Assembly (NCBI GenBank): GCA_964019335.1
Contig: OZ025649.1
Span: 186,001 to 250,000, forward strand
Direction of reading: 5' to 3'
Length of the DNA: 64,000 nt
From: Diplonema japonicum
Lineage: Eukaryota; Euglenozoa; Diplonemea; Diplonemida; Diplonemidae
Position numbers and translations under genes: made by a program
Shown: positions 22,535-32,749 of the stretch, piece by piece
Numbering within the stretch: position 1 is the first letter of the stretch
Layout: each line of letters starts with the position of its first letter
Notes under the pieces: model-generated
The model's database searches: none
Told to the model about the DNA's origin: nothing
What the model saw: only the letters and a program-made list of their open reading frames with translations

Positions 22535-24775
22535 ATGTACCGTGGCTACCGACCGCCCGCAGGAGGAGGGCGGAAGACTAACAGAACACTAGAGATTGTT
22601 GTTGCGATTACAGTAACGATGCTCCTTGGGTGGAGTTTATTGGGGGCACCGGAACACACCAAGCCGCCTGTTTTGCTGACAAAGACTTCCGATATCGTAG
22701 CAATGCCCTTGACAGAGGCCTCACTCATGTGGGCGTCTATCGATGGTGAGGTATGAAACACATTAAAAAAAGATTTAAAAAAAAAAAAAGTTCGGAGCAG
22801 AGGGTGCAGCTGCGACAATGATCGGCGGGTACCCTTCACCCATCCAGACCCCTACTGTGCTGGTCATCATGGACGAGGGTGAACGGGAGAATTCTGCTGT
22901 GCGTGCTGTATCGTCAGTTCTCAAAAGATGGTGTGAACGGGTGAAGAGGCCTACACGCACTACCACGTCCCTGTACCCCGACAAGACACCCCCCACCGTC
23001 GTTGTCATCACACCATGTGATCAAGACAAACAAACCGTCAGGCGCCTCACAGGCTGCGACGATTGCACCAGCGCCACGCTCGAGTCCAAACTGGCCAAGC
23101 TGCAGTACGACTCCGTGAAGGGCCCTCTTCTCCTCATCCCCTCCGACATGCTCCACGAAGGGCTCCTCATGATGAACAAAATCTTCAACTACAACCCCGG
23201 GGACCTCCTCTACCTGGAGGGCGGTCCCGACTCCAAGAAGGGTTGCCGCGATACCAACGAAGGCGAGCTGTACAAGTTGGCTGTCAGCAGTCTTAGGAAA
23301 CGGATGGAACGCTACGCTGATGAGTTCCAGCCGCACCTGGAATCCTTCACTGCAGCGCTCGCTGCGCTCCCGAACTACTGCCAAGGGATGTACCCCTTCA
23401 GTCAGTGCCAGCTTATGAAGGGTTCCGACTGGATGCGCAGGGTTCCTGTCAAGCCTGCCGACGCTTTCAATTGTTCCTTCGTCGCACCCCAGCAGGTTGA
23501 GACCGTCCCCGCAGTAGGAGAAAAGGAAGTGCAAGACGCAGCCAAGGCCCTCATGGACACGGCATGGCCCGCGTGTGTGAACAGCCCTAAGGGGTGCTCC
23601 CCAACGCAGGGCATCGCCTTCGTCAAGACACACAAGACATCCAGCAACACTGTTGACAGTATTCTGCAGCGTTTGTATGTCCACATAACACATTGCATCG
23701 ACACAACAGGTGCCTCACAAGACGGCAGCGCTGCTTCACGCACTCTGGCAAGTTCGTAAACCTTGCCTACCCCGAGCAGTCCTCCTACGTGGCCTACCCC
23801 CACAAGGCAGCCCCTGCACTGTCGGCCCCCTACGACATGTTCCTGGCGCACACCATGTATGCAGGCTGCCAATGAAGCACTCCACACAGGAACTCACCCG
23901 ACCTTGTGAACGACATCGTGCCCACCAGCAACAGGCACATCCTGACCATTGTGAGGGATCCTGTGACGAGGTTCAAGTCGCACTGGAACTACTGGGTATA
24001 GCCTGGCCTAGAGACCTCACAGCATACACAGGTTGCACCTAACATGAAGGTGGCCCCAGGGTACCCCTGGGCAGCTGCGGAGCTGGACAGATTCTGCGTG
24101 GACGTGACGACCAACGCAGAGCTGAAGAAGGAGCTGTCTGCAGCACCGTTGAACATCCGCCCTGCGCTGAACAACATGGCGAGGCAGCTGATGGGGTGCA
24201 CGCACTGCGGGACGCCCGCACAAGAGAGGGAGAGGTTCGACAAGCTGCTGGAAGCAATCAAAGCACCTGACTCGAAGTACCATGTTATGATCTCCGAGAA
24301 GCTGCATGAGTCGCTGATGGTATGAACCCCACACTCGACCCCAACAAACACAGCTTGTGAAGAGGGACTACGGGTTGGAGATGGTTGACATGGTGTACGC
24401 CCTTCGCAACCAGGTCTCGAACAAGGCTGTGTCGCCGAAGCTAGCAAGCTGTCTGAAGAACCTTAACGGTATGGGATGAGGGGGGTGTTCTTATTTCATT
24501 TTCCTTTAGGTCTCGATGATGAATTGTATGAAGTAGCATCCAAGGCGCACGATGTGCGCGTGCAGTCCCTCGGGGAGCCCTTCCAGAAGGAGGTCGCTGC
24601 CTTTAAGGAGCTTGTGGAGACCATTGACAAGAACTGTGCGGATGAAGGTGCCTGGAACTGCAAGAAGACCTCTTCCGCTCTCTGCCAGCAGTGCGAAAGC
24701 ATACGGTCGAAGATAGACACCGAAACGGTTCTCGTGAGTCATTTCAAGAGCTGCAAACCAATCATTGGAGAATGA
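22535..24775 (+). CDS. Galactose-3-O-sulfotransferase-like protein, copy A
   Basis: Seven exons: 22535-22750, 22791-23674, 23710-23856, 23890-23995, 24032-24319, 24354-24468, 24510-24775. They join in one frame to 673 aa. Introns are 34-41 nt with GTATG or GTATA donors. It is a type II membrane protein: short basic N-terminus, then TM anchor IVVAITVTMLLGWSLLGA (about residues 22-39), as expected of Golgi enzymes. The sulfotransferase signatures fit the Gal3ST family. The 5'-phosphosulfate loop is GIAFVKTHKTSSNT (about 347-360), followed by PYDMFLAHTM. The 3'-phosphate-binding motif is ILTIVRDPVTRFKSHWNYW (about 434-452). The donor would be PAPS and the acceptor a sugar, by family knowledge. 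A 300-residue N-terminal part (YCQGMYPFSQCQL and others) is shared with copy B but not recognised. A 170-bp tract is identical to copy B. Confidence 0.8.
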
Positions 24776-24852
24776 GCAGGTGACATTTTTTAAAACTCAT
24801 TTGTTTTGTCTTCTTTTGATATCATTTACTGATACGTGATCCGAAAAATGCA

Positions 24853-24887
<35 letters not shown>

Positions 24888-25532
24888 GCTCTCACCCCAC
24901 TTTTCTTTCGCAGCCGATCCCCTTCCCCTCCGTACCTTCTTTTATCTACGTTTGATTTGTTTTTTTTTTTCTCTCTCTCTTTTCTTTTGGGGTGGAGTAT
25001 GAGAGGGGGAAAAGAGGTAAGCTAAGGAAAAAAGCAAACTGTCAAAATAAGAAAAAGAAGCAACACTACACCTCATTTCTCTTGAGGTTTTTTATTTTCT
25101 TCCCTTTTTTGCGAATCAGGCAGCCCATTACTCCTTATCCGGAGTACGGTACGCCCTTGATATAAATGGCCCACTGCATCGCCAAGTGCTTTATTATTTT
25201 TCATAATTCCCCCGTAATCAGGGAATCAAGAGGGGCGGGGGGGGAAACCAAAGAACTCAGAATCGCTTTCTTCTGTTTTGTTTTTTGCTCTCTTTTTTTC
25301 CCCTTTCCTGTGTCCCCAGGAGTGGGTATTTTCATGGCGGGGGGGAGGACCTAACCAAAAGAATGAGGAACGAGAAGAAGAAGAAAAAAAAATTAGGCTG
25401 TGTGCATTGAGTGTGCAGAGATGTTTAGGAATCTATGCCGTTCTTTCTGTTTCTTTTTCCCCCCTTTTTTTTATACCAAGGTACAGAAAACTGAGAGGCG
25501 CAGACACAGCACAACAAAAAAAAAAAAAAAAA
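24776..25532. other. Homopolymer-rich spacer
   Basis: A run at about 24859-24884, pyrimidine-rich tracts, then an A18 leader directly before the next ATG. No coding sequence recognised. Confidence 0.55.
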
Positions 25533-26084
25533 ATGCCCGCGAAGGATCTGATGAAAATCCTCACTGCGGACATGGCCTGTTTTGAGAAAGCATCAGAAGA
25601 CGCAGAGGTGTTGGGGGTTCTCATGACAGATGGGCAAGTGGAAGTACTTTACGATGAAAGAAGTGACCCTGTAGGAGGGTACATTCTCACCGAACTAGGT
25701 GGCCAGTGGGTGGCAGTGCATCACACTTTGGTGTGTGATAACGTAGTCGATGGCCTAGTGCTTCGTGACGTGACCGGCAGCTACGTGGTAGGTGTCGTGC
25801 CCAGAGGGAAGGCTTGCTTGTTGAACTGGATTGAGCTCTTTAACTGCAGCGGGGCACCTTTAGCTAGTGACGCCGCTAAGGGAACGTGTCCCCAAGCCCG
25901 TCTCGTAGACCCTGCTCTCCATGAACGAGCCTGCCACCTCCCCCGCCCGACGACCCCATCCTCGCCTCTCGACGCTCTTTTCCTCGATGCGTACCTTCAG
26001 CATGGCCGCCTCACCCCCGGCATGCCGCACTACATCGAGACCCTTGCCCTGGCTGTGCATGACGCTGAGTACGGACCGTTGTAG
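25533..26084 (+). CDS. Uncharacterised 183-aa protein
   Basis: Single exon beginning MPAKDLMKILTADMAC right after an A18 leader. The same frame is open upstream, but that part is low-complexity spacer. The sequence has a balanced, non-repetitive composition typical of real protein: DGQVEVLYDERSDPVGGYIL, GQWVAVHHTLVCDNVVDGLVL, a Pro-rich RPTTPSSPLDALF, and an end LALAVHDAEYGPL. No signal peptide, TM segment or known motif is seen. It sits between the two sulfotransferase paralogues, so it either separated the duplicates or moved with them. I do not recognise a family. Confidence 0.7.
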   Translation: MPAKDLMKILTADMACFEKASEDAEVLGVLMTDGQVEVLYDERSDPVGGYILTELGGQWVAVHHTLVCDNVVDGLVLRDVTGSYVVGVVPRGKACLLNWIELFNCSGAPLASDAAKGTCPQARLVDPALHERACHLPRPTTPSSPLDALFLDAYLQHGRLTPGMPHYIETLALAVHDAEYGPL

Positions 26085-26165
26085 CATGTGCCTTCTTATG
26101 TTAAGAATGATTTACACATTCCTATTTGTTGTTATTTTACATCTCGCACGATTTCTTTAAAAAAC

Positions 26166-26166
<1 letters not shown>

Positions 26167-26224
<58 letters not shown>
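26167..26224. repeat. Poly-T tract of about 58 nt
   Basis: One of the longest pure runs in the window. It ends about 40 nt before the start codon of sulfotransferase B and is followed by TTGTTTGCACTAG. It thus looks like a long pyrimidine tract feeding a 3' splice site. Confidence 0.85.
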
Positions 26225-26266
26225 CTTTGTGTTTTGTTTGCACTAGAATCACCTAGGAGGAGGGCG

Positions 26267-28380
26267 ATGGCACGGACACGGAATAGGAACAGCAGGGTCA
26301 CGGAGCTCGTGCTGTCTGCGGTGGCCACCCTGGTCTTGTGCTTGTTGGTGTTGGGGGTGCCGAACTTCAGTGGTGGCCCAGATGTGGTCATGAAACCAGC
26401 GAATCAGGTGATAGAAGTAAAGCAGCCAACGAGCGACATTGTGCAGAGTGCGGTGAAAGCTCGTGCTTGGCCACAAGTTGGGGGGGATTTCGGGCCTGAG
26501 GGGCTTGCAGCGCAGCTTATCACCACCCCTCCCAGCAGCCGGGCCACGCTGCGCCTGTTAGCTGCCGACCCCGAGAACCCTGCTGCGCGTGCACTGGCTG
26601 GCATCATCCACAGGCACAGCCGCCGTACAGGCACAAAGTACCTCCAGGAGACCTCGCTGAAGGCAGCAAACCTCGCCATGCCTTCCGTGATGCTCGTCTC
26701 CTGCAACAGCAAGGCTGGCGTGCCGCTTGACGATTTGTCGAAAGAATGCACAACTGGGAACCTCCTCCTCATCCCCTCCGACATGCTCCACGAGGGGCTT
26801 CTTGTAATGGGGCAACTGTTCAACTACAACCTCGGGGACCTTCTCTACTTGGAGGGTGGCCCCGACTACAAGAGACAGTGTGCTGATGACAGCTTCTACA
26901 ACCTTGCGATGCAGAGCCTCGTGTCCCGCCTCAGTGCGCTGCCTACTGCAGCCAAGGACCTCAATACCTTCAACAGCGTCATCGCAGCACTCCCGAACTA
27001 CTGCCAAGGGATGTACCCCTTCAGCCAATGTCAACTGTTGAAGAAGGGCGGAAACGCAGTCCCTGCAAACGGCAACCGTCCAAGTCACTACAGTTGCAAC
27101 ACTCCGACAAGCAAGCCAAGCATGGAACTGGTGGCAGATGACAAGGCAGCCGTAGATGCAGCCAAAGCCCTTGTGGACACTGCGTGGCCAGCATGCAAGA
27201 GCCGTCCTAAAGGGTGTGCACCTACCTACGGCATCGCCTTCGTCAAGACTCACAAGACGGCAAGCAGCACACTGGAGGGCATCCTTCACAGACTGTATGC
27301 GGACTGCAGCACTCTTTACACACAACAGGTGCCTCACGAGACGGCAGCGCTGCTTGACACACTCTGGCAAGTTCTTGAACCTTGCCTACCCCGAGCAGGC
27401 AGCGTACGTGGCCTTCCCCCACAAGGCGGCACCTGCACTGTCAGCCCCTTATGAAATGTTCGTGGCTCACACCATGTATGCAAACTGATAAGAAAAAAAG
27501 AAGCCCCACATAGGAACTCACCCGAACTCCTGAATAATGTGCCCACTAGCAACGGGCACATCCTGACCATTGTGAGGGAGGCTAACAAGCGCTTCAAATC
27601 GCACTGGAACTATTGGGTATGCTAGTTATTATCCTCAACACAACAGGTGGGGGCGAAAGAATTCGTGGCACCGGGCTTCCCATGGAAGCCGAGTGACTTG
27701 GAAATCTTCTGCAAGAACGTAACGGAAGACAGCAGCATGAGGGAGGTGGTGGCGACACTCCCGTTGAACATCCGCCCTGCGCTGAACAACATGGCGAGGC
27801 AGCTGATGGGGTGCACGCACTGCGGGACGCCCGCACAAGAGAGGGAGAGGTTCGACAAGCTGCTGGAAGCAATCAAAGCACCTGACTCGAAGTACCATGT
27901 TATGATCTCCGAGAAGCTGCATGAGTCGCTTGTGGTATGAACCGTTCTACAGTAGCGCAATGCCCACAGCTTGTGAAGAGGGACTACGGGTTGGAGATGG
28001 CAGACTTGTTGTACAGCTCACGCAACGCAGGGTCCTACAAGCGAGGCGGGGACAGTGAACTGATGACATGCTTGAAGAAGATAAACAGTATGGATGCTGG
28101 CACGTAACACCACACTGAAACAGGTCTCGACGATGAACTATTTGAGGTGGCCATGCAGGTGCACAACGCTAGAGTGCAAGCCTTGGGAGAGCCCTTCCAA
28201 GAGGAGCTGCAGGAACTCGAGCGCATGATCAAAGGTGCTGAGGCAGCGTGCAACCACAACGCATGGGGATGCAACAGTGGGACAGCCAGCCCATTGTGCG
28301 AACAGTGCAACCAGAAGAGAGGGAAAGTAGACGCAGAGAGGACTCTTGTTACCCACTTCAAGCAGTGCACACCGCTGTGA
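26267..28380 (+). CDS. Galactose-3-O-sulfotransferase-like protein, copy B
   Basis: Six exons: 26267-27294, 27329-27475, 27514-27616, 27647-27934, 27970-28087, 28124-28380; 646 aa in one frame. Intron positions match those of copy A except that A's first intron has no counterpart. N-terminal TM anchor is LVLSAVATLVLCLLVLGVP. The PAPS loop GIAFVKTHKTASST (about 324-337) is intact. The 3'-phosphate motif reads ILTIVREANKRFKSHWNYW: the RDP of copy A and of the family is REA here, which could lower activity or change it. Shared N-terminal blocks with A are NLLLIPSDMLHEGLL, NYNLGDLLYLEGGPD and LPNYCQGMYPFSQCQL. Role as in copy A by family: a Golgi-type sulfotransferase on sugars. The start was chosen at MARTRNRNS, after CACTAG and a 58-T run. 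A 170-bp tract is identical to copy A. Confidence 0.78.
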
Positions 28381-28392
28381 AGCTCCTGTGTT

Positions 28393-29100
28393 ATGCATAC
28401 TTTCTGCCGCGGTCACACGCACCTAAGGTTACACATGGGGGAAGTAGTGGTATTCGTGGGGGGGACACTGGCGTCCCAGGGGATCATGAGCGCGAGCGAC
28501 CTGACATCGCAGTACATTGCGTACAGCATGAAGGAGACAACCTTGAGGTGTGACAACAGCGGGGCGGAGGAAGGGTTCAAGGTGGACAGGCACAGGTTCG
28601 GGGTGTTCAACGTTGTGACGCTTGGGAGCGGGTTTCTGTTCCAAGGCTGGTGGTACCTTATGGACTACTATTTACCTGGGAAAACGGTCCACGACATCCT
28701 GCTCAAAACCTGGTACACGCAGCTTTTTGACACAGTGGTCATCCCCATCGAACTTACTGCCATTGCCGCTGCTACGCCCAACGTCACTGTGGGTGAGAAG
28801 CTCTCGCAGGAGCTGCTTCCCCTGCAGGCCATCGCGTGGTCAATTCTCCCCCTTTTCCATGTTGTCCAGTTCCTTTACATCCCCCTCCCATGGCAGATCG
28901 TCTTCTCGCGTGTCAATGGCTACATCATGGGGGTCTCGCTGAGCTACCTGTCCTTCCGGAAGCTGCAGCGGAAATATGAAAAGCTCGGTGAAGATGAAGA
29001 AGATGAGGAATTTATCTCGGACAATGCTGTAAAGCCGCCACCACCACCACCACCACAACAGTCTAGAACCAGCACTGTGTGTGTGTGTTGTGTGTGTTGA
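28393..29100 (+). CDS. Mpv17/PMP22-family membrane protein
   Basis: Frame of 235 aa from ATG 28393. A more likely start is ATG 28435 (MGEVVVFVGGTLASQ, 221 aa), which follows CACCTAAG. The Mpv17/PMP22 layout is clear: GGTLASQGIMSASDLTSQYI at the start, GSGFLFQGWWYLMDYYLPG (the family's 'G....WY..LD...PG' element), KTWYTQLFDTVVIPIE, then AIAWSILPLFHVVQFLYIPL and a last TM segment. Family members are small four-TM proteins of peroxisomal or inner mitochondrial membranes; location here is not determined. The C-terminus is odd: acidic, then PPPPPPPP and VCVCCVC from a GT repeat, possibly a retained intron after a GTAAAG donor near 29030. Only 12 nt separate the first ATG from the sulfotransferase stop. 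Confidence 0.78.
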   Translation: MHTFCRGHTHLRLHMGEVVVFVGGTLASQGIMSASDLTSQYIAYSMKETTLRCDNSGAEEGFKVDRHRFGVFNVVTLGSGFLFQGWWYLMDYYLPGKTVHDILLKTWYTQLFDTVVIPIELTAIAAATPNVTVGEKLSQELLPLQAIAWSILPLFHVVQFLYIPLPWQIVFSRVNGYIMGVSLSYLSFRKLQRKYEKLGEDEEDEEFISDNAVKPPPPPPPQQSRTSTVCVCCVC

Positions 29101-29522
29101 ATAGGGCGGGGGGGGGAGAAGGGGGTGCTTCTTTGCCCCCTTTAAAAAAAAAAAAAAAAAAAAAAAATTATTCTGCAAAAAAAGAAAAGAAGAAGAAAAA
29201 AAGAAGAAGAAAAATAAGTAGGAGAGGAATCGTATTCTATTTCATAAAAACCCGTTAATAAGAACAAGGGTGTTTACACGGGGGGAAAAGAAGAAGAAAA
29301 AAAAGGGGAAAAAAACGATGTCACCGGTCGCGGGGCTGCTGTGCGTTCCCATTCAAGCTACTCAAACGCCGCAACCGAGGAAACAAAAAATTGTGAAACC
29401 AACAGCCAATCGTAATGGGATACCCGAGAGGACAGAGGGAACGATTCGGGGGCGGGGGGTGTTTAAAGGAGTGGTCATACCATAACCATTTTTTTCTTTT
29501 TTTTTTTTTTTTTTTTTCAACA

Positions 29523-29556
<34 letters not shown>

Positions 29557-29588
29557 AGACTCATCAAAAAAAGAAGGAAAAAAAAAAA
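29101..29588. other. Purine-rich spacer with a small ORF
   Basis: A- and G-rich. It includes a 55-codon ORF at 29318-29485 (MSPVAGLLCVPIQATQTPQP..., basic, no known motif), which has an A-rich leader like real genes here but no other support. A T run and an A35 run precede the VIT1 start. Confidence 0.4.
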
Positions 29589-30413
29589 ATGAATCCCCCC
29601 ACCGAGTTCACGCCTTTGAAGGACAGCCACCGGAGGAGCAGCAAGCTGCGACGTGCCGGAAGTAGCAGAAGGCAGGTTGTTTTTGAAGACGATCACATTG
29701 ATATGGATGGCTCGTTAAAGGCAGCTGTGTTTGGGTTCAACGATGGTCTGTGCGCTAACACGTGTCTTATGATTGGGATTGCGTCTGCTTCGAGCATTAC
29801 ACCGAGTGTAGTTATTGCATCAGGGATGGTGGGGCTGTTCGCAGGTGCTGCATCAATGGCCGCTGGTGAATGGATCAGCATGACACTCCAGAACCAAGCG
29901 GAACAAGGCGAGATCCAAAAAGAACGGCTCCACCTCATGGACTTCGAGAAGGACGAAGACAAAAACCTTGAGAGAACATTGAAAGAATATGGTTTTTCCG
30001 ATAACACCATTGCTAGCCTGAACAAGGATATGACGGCCCAGCGTGATACCGAAATGAAGCTTAAATTGCATGTTAAGTTTGAACTTGGGCTTGACCTTGA
30101 TGACGAACGGGGTAACCCCTTGAAATCCATGACGTTCATGATGCTTGCTTTTTCCTTCGGTGCCGTCATCCCTCTTCTCCCGTGGATCCCCACCTGGTAC
30201 CCGGGTCCTCTTGCTGCGCTCTGGCTCTCGATTTTTTGCTCGCTGATCGCATCTTTCGCTGTCGGGTACTCCATGTCTAGGTTCACTGACGAACCCGCTC
30301 TCACCACCGCTCTTAGACAGGTTTTCGCAGCGTGTGTGGCGATTATTTCTGTCTGGGGTATTGGTGCCTTATATGGTCTTCTTGGGGGTGATGTTTCCCA
30401 GGTTCAAGGATGA
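29589..30413 (+). CDS. VIT1/CCC1-family vacuolar iron/manganese transporter
   Basis: Single exon, 274 aa; the ATG directly follows an A-rich leader. The VIT1/CCC1 signature is complete: LKAAVFGFNDGLCANTCLMIGIASA (TM1 with the conserved F-x-D-G), GMVGLFAGAASMAAGEWISM (TM2), then a cytosolic Glu-rich metal-binding segment (EQGEIQKERLHLMDFEKDEDKN). NPLKSMTFMMLAFSFGAVIPLLPW (TM3) and two more TM segments end in ISVWGIGALYGLLGG. By family, it moves Fe2+ or Mn2+ into the vacuole or equivalent acidic organelle, driven by protons. Length is normal for the family. The N-terminus (SHRRSSKLRRAGSSRR) is basic and probably cytosolic. Confidence 0.93.
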   Translation: MNPPTEFTPLKDSHRRSSKLRRAGSSRRQVVFEDDHIDMDGSLKAAVFGFNDGLCANTCLMIGIASASSITPSVVIASGMVGLFAGAASMAAGEWISMTLQNQAEQGEIQKERLHLMDFEKDEDKNLERTLKEYGFSDNTIASLNKDMTAQRDTEMKLKLHVKFELGLDLDDERGNPLKSMTFMMLAFSFGAVIPLLPWIPTWYPGPLAALWLSIFCSLIASFAVGYSMSRFTDEPALTTALRQVFAACVAIISVWGIGALYGLLGGDVSQVQG

Positions 30414-31069
30414 GTTTTTTTTTTTTTTTTTTTTAATTTTGTTCCCTCCCAGTTTTTCACGTTTTAGCGTTTCTTGTACACGCGCTTTTTTTTTTTTTTT
30501 TTTCTTTTTTTTTTTTTACCTCCCTCTCATATTTCTGATTTTTTTTTTTTTGCTCTTTTTTTTCTTTTTTTTTTTTTTTTAAACCCTTTCCCCCAATTTC
30601 CTTTGCGCATAAAGCCACTCTTGGTTGAAAAAAGTCATTTAAACAAAAAGGGGGGAAGGAGAGTAGAAAAAGAAAAAAAAAGGAAGAGGATGAAGAAAAA
30701 TTTTTTTTTAAAAAAACGAATACTGAAAAAAGAATTATGTAAAGGGGACGAAAAAAAACCCCCCAAAAAAAACTGGCGGTGTCACGGGTGGAAGCAATTT
30801 TAATGTGTACCCCGAGAACAAATGAGGGGTTTTTTTTTTTCTGTTTTGAACGAAAAAAAAGGGGGTTTCAAAAAAAAAAAAAAAAAAAAAAAAAGGGAGA
30901 TTCCATCTAGAAGACGAAAAAAAAAAAAAAAAAGAAACCCCATTCTCCGGGAAAAAAAAAAAAAAAGTGTTCGCATTTTTTACCTCGTTTCTCCTTTTTT
31001 TTTTTTTTTTTTTTCCCCTCAACACAAAAAAAAAAAAAAAAAATAGAAAAACACAAACCACACAAAAAA
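30414..31069. other. Homopolymer-rich spacer
   Basis: Almost entirely T-rich, then A-rich runs (A26 near 30870, T22 near 30995, A17 near 31026). No gene. Confidence 0.6.
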
Positions 31070-31819
31070 ATGGTAAAGGTAGCAGGAATTTTAACAGGCG
31101 TATCCTACGTCAGTGGCATTGACTACTACAAGGGAATTAATGAGCAGTATGGGGAACTTGTGGGCACAAAGACAGGTCTTATGCCAGAGAACCCTTTGAT
31201 GGTGGTTGTCAGTGTGGACTGCGATGTGTACGCAAAAATGTTGGTGGACAAGGACTGGGAAGGCGCAAAAAGACATCTACTGAAGGGGGTGGACCGCCTC
31301 ATAAAAGCCGAGGTAGACTTCCTAGGGCTGGCGAGCAACACAGCACACATCAGCGCGCCTCTAATCCGCGAGACCTACCCAGATATGGCTTTGATCCACA
31401 TTGCCGACACAACAGCTGCTGCCATCAAGGCTGCTGGGATGACTCATGTTGGGCTTCTTGGAACGGAGCCAACTATGCGGGAGGCTTACCTTAAAGACCA
31501 GCTTGCGAAGCATGGTATCACCGTTGTAGTGCCGTCCAGCGATGCTGTCCTCACCCAGATCTTCGAGTTCATCATGAAGGAGCTTGGAGCAAACATTTTC
31601 AAGGACAGCACCCGGGAGTACTTTGTCGAGGCCGCGAAGGACCTGCAGGCCAACGGGGCGCAGGGGCTCATCCTTGGCTGCACTGAGATCGAACTTCTCA
31701 TCCAACAAAAGCATATTCCGGACCTCCCTGTCTTCCCCTCTGCTCAGCTTCATATCTCCGCTCTTTCTAAGGTTGCAGCTGGGACCGTCTCACCTAACGC
31801 GTTCGAGCCGACAGCGTGA
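31070..31819 (+). CDS. Aspartate/glutamate racemase-family protein
   Basis: Single exon, 249 aa. PLP-independent Asp/Glu racemase fold. The N-terminal strand KVAGILTGVSYVSGIDYYKGIN resembles the usual GG.g..at..Yy..i; GLASNTAH (Ser89) is at the first catalytic position; HVGLLGTEPTM follows; LILGCTEIELL holds Cys204 at the second. The family uses two Cys as acid/base pair. Here the first is Ser, so the enzyme may be one-directional or not a racemase; E. coli YgeA, with Thr at that site, is a known single-Cys example. The family is typically prokaryotic and found patchily in protists, so bacterial origin is plausible but not shown. Cytosolic; no targeting signal seen. Confidence 0.88.
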   Translation: MVKVAGILTGVSYVSGIDYYKGINEQYGELVGTKTGLMPENPLMVVVSVDCDVYAKMLVDKDWEGAKRHLLKGVDRLIKAEVDFLGLASNTAHISAPLIRETYPDMALIHIADTTAAAIKAAGMTHVGLLGTEPTMREAYLKDQLAKHGITVVVPSSDAVLTQIFEFIMKELGANIFKDSTREYFVEAAKDLQANGAQGLILGCTEIELLIQQKHIPDLPVFPSAQLHISALSKVAAGTVSPNAFEPTA

Positions 31820-31821
31820 AT

Positions 31822-31862
<41 letters not shown>

Positions 31863-32116
31863 GGTGGAACACCCTGGGCCGAGTGCGGATTTTTTTTTTT
31901 TTTTTTTACTTTTCTGCTGGTTTTGGTTTTTTTTTTTTTTTATTTCTCTTCTCCCTTCGGCAAAAAAAAAAAGATGAAAGGAAAGAAAAAGAAAAGAAAA
32001 AGAAGGTTGGTCAAGAGACTCACGCTGACTTCACGTTTGTTTTTTTTTCTGGTTTCTTTTGTTATTTTTATTTGCATTTACGGTGGAAGGAGCAATTTTG
32101 AGCAAACACAAAAAAA
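31820..32116. other. T-rich spacer
   Basis: T38 run after the racemase stop, further T runs, then a short A-rich part. No gene. The A7 at 32110-32116 serves as the T7 terminator of the - strand tRNA. Confidence 0.55.
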
Positions 32117-32189
32117 GGCACCTGAGGGATTTGAACCCTCGACCTCACGCTTACTAGGCGTGCGCTCTAACCAACTGAGCTAAGGCGCC
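32117..32189 (-). tRNA. tRNA-Thr (AGT)
   Basis: Read on the - strand, 73 nt. Acceptor GGCGCCT pairs with AGGTGCC (one G-U). The D arm has TAGCTCAGTTGG. Anticodon stem ACGC/GCGT carries the loop CTAGTAA, anticodon AGT. The T arm GAGGGTTCAAATCCCTC is complete. No intron and no encoded CCA. A T7 stretch follows as the Pol III terminator. A and B boxes are canonical. Confidence 0.96.
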
Positions 32190-32749
32190 ACACGACCGCC
32201 GAAGTAATAATAATTATTCCACTAACAGGCGGGGGGGATGGGGGGCGGAGAAAGTTGAAACCATAAAAATTGGGAAGGGAAGGTTAAAAACAGTCTCTCT
32301 TACTGAGCCATATCGGGGGGGACCTCTTGCTCGTTTGCTCGACCTCTTGTATATTTTCCTGGGGCCCCCGACATCCACCTTTCTTATTTTTTCCCCATTC
32401 CCCCGCCACGCAGCTCTTGGGCCTCGAAGGCTTCGGCTGTCACCAAATAAAGACAACCCCAAATATTAAAGGACGGCGATGAGATCCCTAATTTTGATTT
32501 ATCCACAGGGACCCCACCATCTGCTGGTTTTGTTGGGCTGTGGGAGCCTAAAAAATAAATTTGAAAAGGAAATGTAAAAGGAAAAGTCAAGTTCAGAACT
32601 CAACTTCCACAAAGAAGGGAGGAATGCATAACTAGAAAAGGAGCCTGGTAGGGAAAATAAAAAAGAAAGGGAAACCAATGGGGGAGGGGAAAAAAAGAAT
32701 TACCGGTTACTATTTCTAAAAAAAAAACCCCCCTTCTCAGCTGCGAAAG
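32190..32749. other. Spacer of mixed composition
   Basis: Less homopolymer-rich than other spacers, with no ORF that looks like protein. It ends in CCCTTCTCAG just before a small ORF at 32750. Confidence 0.4.
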
